From: an uncultured Bacilli bacterium
GTDB lineage: Bacteria > Bacillota_I > Bacilli_A > RF39 > UBA660
Direction of reading: 5' to 3'
NCBI GenBank assembly: GCA_948999435.1
Contig: CARJCM010000050.1
Location: forward strand, 1 to 8,618
DNA: 8,618 nucleotides
Position numbers and translations under genes: made by a program. Below the pieces are notes generated by a model that saw only the letters and a list, made by a program, of their open reading frames with translations, searched no databases and was not told where the DNA came from. This document shows positions 1-5,897 of this stretch, piece by piece. Every line of letters starts with the position of its first letter. The stretch's first letter is position 1.

Positions 1-57
1 TTGACTTATATTTATGGGATTGGAAGGGCAAGCTCCAACCGTATCTTGGCAGAAGAA
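1..57 (+). pseudogene. rpsM: Fragment of ribosomal protein S13 gene (rpsM), cut at both ends
   Basis: Read from base 1, the plus strand encodes LTYIYGIGRASSNRILAE, which matches the conserved S13 segment (LTYI-GIGR---A--IL-E) found roughly 20-40 residues into the intact protein. After about codon 18-19 the similarity stops: the frame continues EQTFIFRKINT and hits TAA at 88-90. The helix-two-turn-helix remainder and the basic C-terminus of S13 are missing. The first 60 bases are about 42% GC, while the next 60 are below 20%, so the break in homology coincides with a break in composition. S13 is a 30S head protein near the P site, so a broken copy cannot be the only one. This is either a chimeric contig end or a real recombination scar. 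Recognition of the S13 segment is firm; the cause is inference. Confidence 0.78.
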
Positions 58-540
58 CAAACTTTTATTTTTAGAAAAATCAATACTTAAAAACTTAGCA
101 AGCAAACTTACATAAATTCTTTTATAATAAAGTTTACTATTACTTTCATAAAAAACATATGCTTTAGTTTTTATTTTTTCTTGAAAATATCTTATATTAA
201 ACAAATATAACTTAACTTCTCTTTTATGTTTATAAAAATAATTATTCCAATTTAAAAGAGTATTATTTTCTAAACAAAATTTAAATCCTTTATAAATAGC
301 TTCCATATTAAAACTTTCATCACTCAATTTAAATAAAAAACTATCAGTATTAAAACTATTCGGTAGTTTACTCTTAAGCACTAAGAAATATCTAACTTTA
401 TTATAATCTAGTTTTATAACCATTTTAAAATGACTAAAAAAACCTAAAAACTTTCCAATATTTTTTAAATAATTATCCCAAGTTTCTATATCTATATTAG
501 AATCTTTTAAAAATATTTCATAAATATAAATATTTTTCAT
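1..540 (-). CDS. Unrecognised protein, N-terminal 180 codons, runs off left edge
   Basis: The frame is open from ATG at 540 to the window edge (180 codons, no stop). The start is well supported: AAAGAGGG sits 6 bases upstream and a TGTTATATT extended -10 lies just before it. The protein begins MKNIYIYEIF and is rich in Lys, Asn, Phe and Tyr. It has alternating beta-like stretches (for example VIKLDYNKVRYFLVLKSKLP at about 41-60) and no signal peptide or membrane segment. I do not recognise the family. The N-terminal region of a conjugation or FtsK-like ATPase is conceivable, but no Walker motif is visible. The last about 20 codons lie antisense to the rpsM fragment and are much more GC-rich, so the authentic gene probably ends or is broken near position 60. 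Confidence 0.6.
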   Translation of the reverse strand, partial: MKNIYIYEIFLKDSNIDIETWDNYLKNIGKFLGFFSHFKMVIKLDYNKVRYFLVLKSKLPNSFNTDSFLFKLSDESFNMEAIYKGFKFCLENNTLLNWNNYFYKHKREVKLYLFNIRYFQEKIKTKAYVFYESNSKLYYKRIYVSLLAKFLSIDFSKNKSLFFCQDTVGACPSNPINISQ

Positions 541-546
541 AATAAA

Positions 547-573
547 CCCTCTTTAATGTTTAATAATATAACA
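547..573 (-). promoter_or_regulatory. Extended -10 promoter and ribosome binding site of the left-edge gene
   Basis: On the minus strand TGT-TATATT (565-573) forms a TGN-extended -10. AAAGAGGG (547-554) lies 6 bases before the ATG at 540. No good -35 is seen; its place is occupied by the tail of the preceding terminator. The predicted leader is about 17 bases. Confidence 0.5.
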
Positions 574-584
574 TAGTTTAGCAT

Positions 585-621
585 AAAAAAACTGACTAAT
601 ATTTTGCAAAAAAAGTCAGTT
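585..621 (-). terminator. Intrinsic terminator that includes the araC-type gene's stop codon
   Basis: The minus strand reads AACTGACT (614-621), a 16-base loop, AGTCAGTT (590-597), then T residues. The arms are a perfect 8-base match. The loop itself contains TTTTGCAAAA, which can pair internally. The TGA stop at 616-618 lies within the first arm. The same structure separates this gene from the promoter of the left-edge gene. Confidence 0.75.
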
Positions 622-1410
622 AATAGCAACTAGAAACTCAGTTACTCCATCGTGATAATATTCAAGTTCAGGTATTTCTCTCAAATTATAATTACAAGTT
701 GTAATAAATTGATAATAAAATAAATCACTCATATCTTGAATATCTTTAGCTTCACTACTAGGTATATGAAACTTTAACCATTTAGATTTAGGAATAACCC
801 ATTCTTTAAAGCCTTCTATCTTTTCATTCCATAAAACCCAATATTCATAATTATCCGAATAAAATCGTTGTTCATAAACAACCATTCCATAATCAGGATG
901 TCTTAAAGTATTATATTTATTAACCATTTCTTTGAAAAAATTAGGTGCATCTTTCTTTATATGCGCATCATCTGTTTTAACACCTAAACCATATAGTTTT
1001 AGTTCATTCATTTCTATTATTTCATAAGTTATTTCTTGAGATATTTTAGGAACTTCTAATTTTATTTTAGGATAAAATTTCAATTTACCAGCGTTACCTT
1101 TTACTTCACTTGGTTTAATTCCATGAAAACTAAAGAACGCTCTAGAAAAAGCTGTAGCATTTGACCACCCATAAGATATAGCTACATCCATAACTTTCAA
1201 ATTATATTGTGCTAAATCTCGCCCTGCTAAAGTAAGTCTTCTTTTTCGAACATACTCACCTAAAGTAATACCAAATAAAACTGGAAATATTCTTCCTATC
1301 GTATATTCATTTACTCCAACAATTTTAGCAAGTTTTTTGTAATCAACATTATCTTTTAAATTATCTTCAATAAATTCTATCATATCATTTAAATTCTTAT
1401 AAATATCCAT
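616..1410 (-). CDS. AraC-family transcriptional regulator with GyrI-like effector-binding domain
   Basis: This is a predicted cytoplasmic DNA-binding regulator of 264 residues. Residues about 5-105 form the two helix-turn-helix motifs of the AraC/XylS family. The first is around DYKKLAKIVGVNEYTIGRIF. The second is around VMDVAISYGWSNATAFSRAF, followed by the usual GIKPSEV. After a linker, residues about 128-264 (from YEIIEMNELKLYGLGV) resemble the GyrI/Rob-type domain, which binds small hydrophobic ligands in characterised relatives. The DNA-binding domain is N-terminal, as in Rob and BmrR-like fusions. The ATG at 1410 is preferred over an in-frame GTG at 1419 because GTGAT (1415-1419) is then a Shine-Dalgarno 4 bases upstream. 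The gene stands alone, with its own promoter and terminator. Its ligand and target are unknown; no transporter gene lies beside it. Confidence 0.88.
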   Translation of the reverse strand: MDIYKNLNDMIEFIEDNLKDNVDYKKLAKIVGVNEYTIGRIFPVLFGITLGEYVRKRRLTLAGRDLAQYNLKVMDVAISYGWSNATAFSRAFFSFHGIKPSEVKGNAGKLKFYPKIKLEVPKISQEITYEIIEMNELKLYGLGVKTDDAHIKKDAPNFFKEMVNKYNTLRHPDYGMVVYEQRFYSDNYEYWVLWNEKIEGFKEWVIPKSKWLKFHIPSSEAKDIQDMSDLFYYQFITTCNYNLREIPELEYYHDGVTEFLVAIN

Positions 1411-1414
1411 AACA

Positions 1415-1419
1415 ATCAC
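1415..1419 (-). promoter_or_regulatory. GTGAT ribosome binding site deciding the AraC-type start
   Basis: GTGAT matches the distal part of the anti-Shine-Dalgarno complement (GGTGATC) and lies 4 bases before ATG 1410. It overlaps the alternative GTG codon at 1419, which makes that codon a less likely start. The U32 gene uses the same GTGAT with similar spacing. Confidence 0.45.
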
Positions 1420-1426
1420 TACTAAA

Positions 1427-1455
1427 ATTGTAACTTAATTTAAAATTTTAATCAA
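1427..1455 (-). promoter_or_regulatory. Promoter of the AraC-type regulator
   Basis: On the minus strand TTGATT (1450-1455) and TACAAT (1427-1432) are separated by 17 bases. The expected start of transcription is near 1420, giving a leader of about 10 bases before ATG 1410. Unlike the other promoters here, it lacks the TGN extension. Confidence 0.5.
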
Positions 1456-1465
1456 TAATATAAAA

Positions 1466-1490
1466 GAAAAAAACACTATTCATTAGTATT
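1466..1490 (-). terminator. Intrinsic terminator overlapping the ymfH stop codon
   Basis: The minus strand reads AATACTA (1484-1490), loop ATGAA, TAGTGTT (1472-1478), then a T tract. The stem has 7 pairs including one G-U. The TAG stop codon (1476-1478) lies in the second arm, so the last codons of ymfH encode the hairpin. Confidence 0.65.
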
Positions 1491-2753
1491 TTTATCCATT
1501 TTTATAACTGCCATTTCTTTAGTATTAATTTTCTTTATGACATTTTTAACTTCTTCCATTGTTATTGCCTCATAAATTTCTTTAACATTAGGCACAACTT
1601 CATCATAATAAATCAAATGATTTTGAATCATCGTATTTACTTGTTCACTAGAATCAAAGTTAGTAACTAAAGTAGCAATAGAAGAATTAACTTTTCTTTT
1701 TAGGGTATCTTCATCCATAGATAAATTATCCAAAGCAAGTTTTATTCTTTTAATCGCTTCATCTATAAATTTACTTTCAATTGTTATATCTATAATAACA
1801 TAATCTTTCATAACATATCTTGAAAAACCTAAATAAGTAATTAAATTATCTTGTAACAATTCTTCTTTTAAATCTGAAGTATCTCCAAAATTACTATTTA
1901 AAATAATTGAAAGAATAATATTAAGTTTAATATTTTCTATATTTCCAAAATCTTTTTTAGGTATTTTAAGACCCACTTTAGCTTTAGCCACTTCCACATT
2001 AGCATTTACTTCTTTATAAGGTTCATTAACCCCACGAGGTTCTTTGACTTCTTCTATAATAGGATTTTTATATGTAATAAATTTCTTTTTCTTCAAATTA
2101 TTATTAACAATTGCTTCTATTTCATAAGGATTAACATCACCCGTAACAATTAAAAACATATTTTTAGGATGATAAAAAGTATCATAAATAAGTTTAATAT
2201 CTTTTAACCCAACTTTTTTAATATCCCTTACTTCCCCGCTTATTAAATTACGATATTTTTCTTTTTTATAAATACTTTTATTAAATTCAAAATAAAGTCT
2301 ATTATAAGGTTGATCATACCCCATATTAATTTCTGACGCAATAATTCCTTTTTCTTTATCAATCATTTCTTTTGTAAAATAAGGATTATATACATAATCA
2401 AGTAAATTATTTAAATTATCTTCTAATTTATTTACACCATTTACAATATAACTTGTATATTTAAAAGTTGTAAAAGCATTTATATCACTTCCAAGAGGGT
2501 CAAACAAATCATTAGCAGTCACATCTTTTTTTACATTAAATTTAATATGTTCCATAAAGTGAGCGATACCATCTGGCACTTGATATTTATTATTACCAAT
2601 ATTAAATTCTGTATGAATAGAACCATACTTAACATTTAAAGTTAAATTAAAACTTTTAGCATAAGGATTTTTCCATATATAAATTAATAATACATCATTA
2701 CTAATAGTTTTATATATTTCTTCATTTACTCCTTGTATCTTAATTGTTTCCAT
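1476..2753 (-). CDS. ymfH: M16 zinc peptidase of the YmfH type (EF-P modification-associated)
   Basis: This 425-residue cytoplasmic protein is the catalytic-type member of an M16B pair. It carries the inverted zinc motif HFMEH: H65 and H69 are zinc ligands and E68 is the catalytic base. E141, in EKGIIASEI (134-142), is the expected third ligand. The order DGIAHFMEH, then a D/N-rich FDPLGSDINAFTTFKYTSY block, then the EKGII-SEI helix is typical of the YmfH branch. Residues about 190-425 form the second, non-catalytic M16 half. It overlaps ymfF by 14 bases and has its own site AGAGGGAG 6 bases upstream of ATG 2753, so the two are translationally close and probably form a heterodimer. In Bacillus subtilis this pair is needed for the 5-aminopentanol modification of elongation factor P; databases also spell it YfmH. 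A peptide-maturation protease of the AlbE/AlbF kind is the main alternative. Confidence 0.85.
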   Translation of the reverse strand: METIKIQGVNEEIYKTISNDVLLIYIWKNPYAKSFNLTLNVKYGSIHTEFNIGNNKYQVPDGIAHFMEHIKFNVKKDVTANDLFDPLGSDINAFTTFKYTSYIVNGVNKLEDNLNNLLDYVYNPYFTKEMIDKEKGIIASEINMGYDQPYNRLYFEFNKSIYKKEKYRNLISGEVRDIKKVGLKDIKLIYDTFYHPKNMFLIVTGDVNPYEIEAIVNNNLKKKKFITYKNPIIEEVKEPRGVNEPYKEVNANVEVAKAKVGLKIPKKDFGNIENIKLNIILSIILNSNFGDTSDLKEELLQDNLITYLGFSRYVMKDYVIIDITIESKFIDEAIKRIKLALDNLSMDEDTLKRKVNSSIATLVTNFDSSEQVNTMIQNHLIYYDEVVPNVKEIYEAITMEEVKNVIKKINTKEMAVIKMDKNTNE

Positions 2754-4011
2754 TGGTATCTCCCTCTAACACAAATTCTAAAATAGGTTTAATTCTACTT
2801 GATAAAGCAACAATTTCTTCTTTAGTAACATCATTAATTAATTTCATTCTATCTTCTATTAAAGGTAAACCACTAATCACATGAAATACATAATTATTAA
2901 GTATACCAGCTGGATCATCCAAAGCTAAATTAAGTGAGAATATAAAACTAGATTTAGCAGCTTCCAATTCTTCATTTGTAAATTTACCTAATTTCATTTC
3001 TTTAAAAGCAAGTTTTATCAAACTATTAGCGCGTCTTATATCTTTTTTATCTATTGAAGTTTGAATCATAAGTAAATTATCATATTTTAAATAAACACTT
3101 CTAACCCCATAACATAAAGAATTCTTTTCTCTTAAGAGTTGATATAACTTGGTATTTAATCCCCCGCCCCCTAAAAGATAATTATAAAAATGCATTGTTG
3201 TAATTTTTTCTTTGTCATTTAGATTTTCTATACCATATATATTAACTAAATTTGTTTCTAAGAATTTAGATTTATCTTTTTCTATTTTTACTTTTTTTGG
3301 AATTTTATTATCTACATATAAAGAATAATCTTTAGTTTTAATCGTAGGATTTTTAAAATATTTAAAAACAAAATTAGCTACTTTATCCATATCAATATTA
3401 CCTACTACAAATATATCACATTTATTATTAGCTATTAAATCTTCATAAGCACTAGCTAAAGTTTTAGGTGTTATTTTATCTAATTCTTCTAAAGAACCCA
3501 TCACACTATATTTACTAGGACTTTCATCTAAATATTTTAATGCTGATTTTAAAGATACTCTATTTATATCTTCATTAATACCAAGTATTTCATCATGTAA
3601 TCTATTTTTAACAATATTAAAATTCTTTATATCAAACTCCTCTGCTTTTATAAAAGGTTTCATAATCGCTTCACATGGTAATTTTATAACTTCTTCCAAA
3701 TAATTTTCTTCACTAACATATTCAGGATTCAAAAAATTAAGAACAAAAGAAGTCATCACCACATTACCTACTTTATTTGTAACACCATAAAAACTAGCTT
3801 GATAAAGTTCTTCTAAATGTTTTACCATTTCTTTTCTAGTTTTATATTTTTCACTTACATCAGTCATTAAATCAACTAAAAAAGTTTTCGTAAGTAAATC
3901 TTCACTCTTCACTTCATCTCTAAAAATAATTTCCATTTGGACTGTTTTAAATCTATTAGTTTTTACAGTATATAAGTTAAATGATGGATATTCATAAGTT
4001 TTATATTCCAT
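2740..4011 (-). CDS. ymfF: Inactive M16 homolog of the YmfF type, partner of YmfH
   Basis: This 423-residue M16-fold protein lacks HxxEH. Where the zinc motif would lie, the sequence runs through SEKYKTRKEMVKHLEELYQA, the usual pattern of non-catalytic YmfF-like partners. The C-terminal half has the M16 segment GGGGLNTKLYQLLREKNSLC (about residues 281-300), retaining the conserved Arg before a Tyr that contacts substrate in heterodimeric M16 proteases. The start is ATG 4011, with AGAGGTG 5 bases upstream. A longer frame from TTG 4041 would cover both this site and the -10 box and is rejected. It is the first gene of a two-gene operon with ymfH. In Bacillus subtilis ymfF and ymfH are followed by ymfI, a short-chain reductase; no such gene is present here. 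The role in EF-P modification is inferred from the family. Confidence 0.84.
   Translation of the reverse strand: MEYKTYEYPSFNLYTVKTNRFKTVQMEIIFRDEVKSEDLLTKTFLVDLMTDVSEKYKTRKEMVKHLEELYQASFYGVTNKVGNVVMTSFVLNFLNPEYVSEENYLEEVIKLPCEAIMKPFIKAEEFDIKNFNIVKNRLHDEILGINEDINRVSLKSALKYLDESPSKYSVMGSLEELDKITPKTLASAYEDLIANNKCDIFVVGNIDMDKVANFVFKYFKNPTIKTKDYSLYVDNKIPKKVKIEKDKSKFLETNLVNIYGIENLNDKEKITTMHFYNYLLGGGGLNTKLYQLLREKNSLCYGVRSVYLKYDNLLMIQTSIDKKDIRRANSLIKLAFKEMKLGKFTNEELEAAKSSFIFSLNLALDDPAGILNNYVFHVISGLPLIEDRMKLINDVTKEEIVALSSRIKPILEFVLEGDTNGNN
2760..2767 (-). promoter_or_regulatory. Ribosome binding site of ymfH inside the ymfF coding end
   Basis: AGAGGGAG lies 6 bases before ATG 2753 and is embedded in the last codons of ymfF. 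It explains how the second gene is translated despite the 14-base overlap. Confidence 0.7.
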
Positions 4012-4016
4012 TTTTT

Positions 4017-4058
4017 CACCTCTTTTTTTATTATAGCACAAATTCTCTAATTTATTAA
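4017..4058 (-). promoter_or_regulatory. ymfF-ymfH operon promoter and ribosome binding site
   Basis: On the minus strand TTAATA (4053-4058), 17 bases, then TGC-TATAAT (4030-4038) form a strong extended -10 promoter. AGAGGTG (4017-4023) is the ribosome binding site. The predicted transcript begins at about the first base of that site, leaving a leader of about 12 bases. Thirteen bases, TTTGTGCTATAAT, are identical to the U32 gene promoter. Confidence 0.7.
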
Positions 4059-4119
4059 TTATATATACATTTAATCATCTAAAATGAATTATGAATTAAA
4101 AAGATAATTTTTATACAAG

Positions 4120-4132
4120 TGTTTGACAAACA
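4120..4132 (+). promoter_or_regulatory. Inverted repeat over the lexA -35 box, candidate operator
   Basis: TGTTTG-A-CAAACA is a perfect 6-base inverted repeat around one central base, and it covers the TTGACA -35 element of lexA. LexA usually represses its own gene, so this is the best candidate operator. It does not match the Firmicutes SOS box (CGAAC-N4-GTTCG), and no such box is visible in the intergenic region. The assignment is inference from position and symmetry only. Confidence 0.35.
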
Positions 4133-4162
4133 AATATTATTATGATATGATTTAGTTGGAGG
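4123..4162 (+). promoter_or_regulatory. lexA promoter and ribosome binding site
   Basis: TTGACA (4123-4128) and TATGAT (4146-4151) are 17 bases apart, with a TGA extension at 4143-4145. This is the most consensus-like promoter in the window. Transcription should begin near 4158, at the GGAGG (4158-4162) that lies 8 bases before ATG 4171. The leader is therefore about 13 bases and consists mainly of the ribosome binding site. Confidence 0.8.
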
Positions 4163-4170
4163 TAAAAACT

Positions 4171-4800
4171 ATGAATAAAAATATCAAAGAAATAACCGAA
4201 AAACAAAATAATGTTTTAGATTTTATTAAAAAATTTGCCGCTGAACATGGCTATCCCCCATCAATTAGAGAGATTGGGCAAGCGTTAGGTTTATCAAGTC
4301 CAGCGACAGTTCATACGCATGTTAGAAAATTATGTAATGCTGGTTATTTAAGAGTTAACCCTAACAAGTTTAGAGCTATGGAAATCCTTGTTGAAAACGA
4401 ATATGAAGAAAAGAAAGAAGAACTAGTTAAAGTTCCTCTACTTGGAAAAGTAACCGCTGGTAATCCTATTGAAGCGATTGAAAGACCAAATGAATTTTTC
4501 TCTCTTCCAGCTTCCCTTATTCCAGCCAAGGAAACTATATTTACACTTAATGTAAGTGGCGAATCAATGATTAACGCCGGAATTTATGATGGTGATATAG
4601 TTATTGTTCAAAAACAAAGCACTGCTCGTAATGGTGAGATAGTTGTAGCTATGACTGAAGAAAATGAAGTAACTTTAAAAACATATTATAAAGAAAAAGG
4701 ACACATAAGACTTCAACCAGAAAATGATAGTATGGAACCATTTATATTTGATAATGTTATCATATTAGGTAAAGCAATCGGTTTATATCGTAAATTTTAA
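4171..4800 (+). CDS. lexA: LexA repressor, SOS response regulator with self-cleavage domain
   Basis: This 209-residue cytoplasmic repressor has the full LexA layout. Residues about 5-70 are the winged helix-turn-helix (GYPPSIREIGQALGLSSPATVHTH), close to the Bacillus protein. A short linker leads to the S24 protease domain. The cleavage site is Ala96-Gly97 in VTAGNP. The nucleophile is Ser132 in SGESM, and the general base is Lys170 in EVTLK. All three are intact, so RecA-stimulated autocleavage is expected. The start is ATG 4171 with GGAGG 8 bases upstream. A longer frame from TTG 4156 would begin inside that site and is rejected. The gene is monocistronic, divergent from ymfF and convergent with the Rpn gene, and is followed by its own terminator. 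A dyad over its -35 box suggests autoregulation, but it is not a classical SOS box. Confidence 0.96.
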   Translation: MNKNIKEITEKQNNVLDFIKKFAAEHGYPPSIREIGQALGLSSPATVHTHVRKLCNAGYLRVNPNKFRAMEILVENEYEEKKEELVKVPLLGKVTAGNPIEAIERPNEFFSLPASLIPAKETIFTLNVSGESMINAGIYDGDIVIVQKQSTARNGEIVVAMTEENEVTLKTYYKEKGHIRLQPENDSMEPFIFDNVIILGKAIGLYRKF

Positions 4801-4829
4801 AAATATCGAAGAATCTTTAAAACTAAGTT

Positions 4830-4849
4830 CTTCCGAAAGTTTTCGGAAG
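4830..4849. repeat. Near-perfect 20-base palindrome downstream of lexA
   Basis: CTTCCGAAA and TTTCGGAAG form 9-base arms around a central GT. It is among the most GC-rich structures in this gap and lies 30 bases after the lexA stop. No T tract follows on either strand, so it is not a standard terminator by itself. It could protect the 3' end, bind a protein, or act together with the terminator at 4859-4892. CGAAGAA at 4807-4813 can pair with part of its left arm as an alternative fold. Confidence 0.55.
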
Positions 4850-4858
4850 TTGTAAGAT

Positions 4859-4892
4859 AAATGTAGACACAAAAAAAGCGTTTACATTTTTT
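4859..4892 (+). terminator. Intrinsic terminator of lexA
   Basis: AAATGTAGAC (4859-4868), an A-rich 11-base loop and GTTTACATTT (4880-4889) form a 10-pair stem with one G-U pair. It runs into a six-T tract (4887-4892). It lies about 60 bases after the lexA stop codon and faces the oncoming Rpn gene. Confidence 0.65.
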
Positions 4893-4925
4893 AATATAAT
4901 AAAATAAAGAAGATGAACAAAATAG

Positions 4926-4963
4926 CAAAAAGAAGAAATCTTGATTAAGAAATTTCTTCTTTT
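4926..4963 (-). terminator. Terminator of the Rpn gene, with stop codon in the loop region
   Basis: Perfect 12-base arms, AAAAGAAGAAAT (4928-4939) and ATTTCTTCTTTT (4952-4963), enclose a further CTT/AAG pairing separated by a single-base bulge. On the minus strand the stem ends in a run of five T residues. The TAA stop (4945-4947) lies near the hairpin tip, and the first arm encodes the last residues (LKEEIS). It may also stop weak transcription in the plus direction. Confidence 0.65.
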
Positions 4964-5793
4964 AATTTTACAACTTCTTCTTTTGTAAGACTAGTTATTT
5001 TAATAATATCGTCAATCTTTAAATTCATTTGTATTAGATTTCTAGCTATCTCAATACTTTTATTCTTAGCTCCTATTTCAATACCATCTTTAGTCCCAAG
5101 TTCATAATATACTGCATCCATATATGCTTCTTTATCATAATATAAATTACCAAATTCATCTATTAAAAACTCTAACTTCTTATTTACTTTCTCCATTAAA
5201 TTATCACCATTATATAGTTCTTCTCTTTTATTCTTATCATTACATATAAATATATATAATAATTTCTTTAGACTATTTGCCCTTTCCCTTTTTATTTGAT
5301 TATAGTCTATATTCCTCAAATATGCAAGATTTATATCTATTATCGTCATAAAATCATTGCGTTTTAAATATAAGTTTTCTTCCATCATACTACTTTGATA
5401 TATAAATCTATCTTTACCAAAATAATCATAATCATTAATATTTATTTGATATATTTTTCTATATTTATCTTTTTCTCCTATAGGTACTTGTTTAAGTATT
5501 AAGTGACATACATATCTAAAGTTTTTACTATCTGTATTATTACTTTTATGCGTATTTATTTCAATATTAAAATACATATAATCATTATGATATATAGAAT
5601 CTACTTCACTAAATTTAATTTCACTATTACTATTAATACGATTATTATCTAATACTAAATTATCACTAACAAAATCTCTTTCTAAACCTGATGATTCACT
5701 TATAATACTAACAACATAATCTCTTAAATCTTCATCATTAAATATAATCGTTGATACTTCATTTTTTAAAAACATATTATTTTCCATTTTCAT
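4945..5793 (-). CDS. PD-(D/E)XK nuclease of the Rpn / putative transposase family
   Basis: The 282-residue protein resembles the Rpn (recombination-promoting nuclease, PDDEXK_2) family. An N-terminal nuclease core contains EVDSIYHNDYMYFNIEIN (about 63-80). D65 and E78 fit the metal-binding acidic residues, with N80 where relatives often carry Gln or Lys. It is followed by FRYVCHLILKQV and YRKIYQININ (about 92-120), typical of the Bacillota branch. The C-terminus (about 235-282, GIEIGAKNKSIEIARNLI then LTKEEVVKLKEEIS) matches the characteristic helical tail. The ATG at 5793 follows a purine-rich AGAAAGAAG. Rpn proteins cut DNA, stimulate recombination, and some act as toxic anti-phage proteins. 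No terminal inverted repeats are seen, so it is not shown to be an insertion sequence. Met200 has its own ribosome binding site, which could yield a C-terminal short form. The family call is good; the role is inferred. Confidence 0.8.
   Translation of the reverse strand: MKMENNMFLKNEVSTIIFNDEDLRDYVVSIISESSGLERDFVSDNLVLDNNRINSNSEIKFSEVDSIYHNDYMYFNIEINTHKSNNTDSKNFRYVCHLILKQVPIGEKDKYRKIYQININDYDYFGKDRFIYQSSMMEENLYLKRNDFMTIIDINLAYLRNIDYNQIKRERANSLKKLLYIFICNDKNKREELYNGDNLMEKVNKKLEFLIDEFGNLYYDKEAYMDAVYYELGTKDGIEIGAKNKSIEIARNLIQMNLKIDDIIKITSLTKEEVVKLKEEIS
5194..5208 (-). promoter_or_regulatory. Possible internal translation start in the Rpn gene
   Basis: GGTGAT (5203-5208) lies 6 bases before the in-frame ATG of Met200 (5194-5196). 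It would give an 83-residue product containing only the C-terminal helical region. Internal initiation producing a short antitoxin form has been reported for some Rpn genes. Here it rests on the motif and its spacing alone. Confidence 0.35.
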
Positions 5794-5831
5794 TTATTTT
5801 CTTCTTTCTATTTTTTTGGCCAAGTAAGACC

Positions 5832-5860
5832 ATTAAAACATTAAAAAGATATAAAATCAA
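5832..5860 (-). promoter_or_regulatory. Promoter of the Rpn gene
   Basis: On the minus strand TTGATT (5855-5860), 17 bases, then TTTAAT (5832-5837) preceded by TGT (5838-5840) form an extended -10 promoter. The predicted leader is about 32 bases, the longest in the window. Confidence 0.5.
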
Positions 5861-5897
5861 CAAAATTTATATTAAAAGGTAAGATTTGACTTATCCG

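Noticed and set aside
1408..1419. GTG 1419 as start of the AraC-type gene
   Set aside because: It overlaps the likely ribosome binding site GTGAT and lies at the predicted transcription start; ATG 1410 is better placed.
4009..4041. TTG 4041 as start of ymfF
   Set aside because: The extra ten codons would cover the -10 box and the AGAGGTG site; ATG 4011 has ideal spacing and begins the conserved protein.
4156..4173. TTG 4156 as start of lexA
   Set aside because: The codon overlaps the GGAGG ribosome binding site; ATG 4171 fits both spacing and family length.
4344..4529. Open frame of 61 codons antisense to lexA
   Set aside because: It lies wholly inside lexA, has no ribosome binding site or recognisable protein pattern, and is the shadow of a conserved gene.
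4873..4887. Catabolite-responsive-element-like sequence (AAAAAAAGCGTTTACA region)
   Set aside because: It misses the TG of the consensus, lies between two convergent gene ends, and is explained by the lexA terminator.
4945..5793. Complete insertion sequence around the Rpn gene
   Set aside because: The family is sometimes labelled transposase, but no terminal inverted repeats or target duplications flank it; it has its own promoter and terminator like a resident gene.
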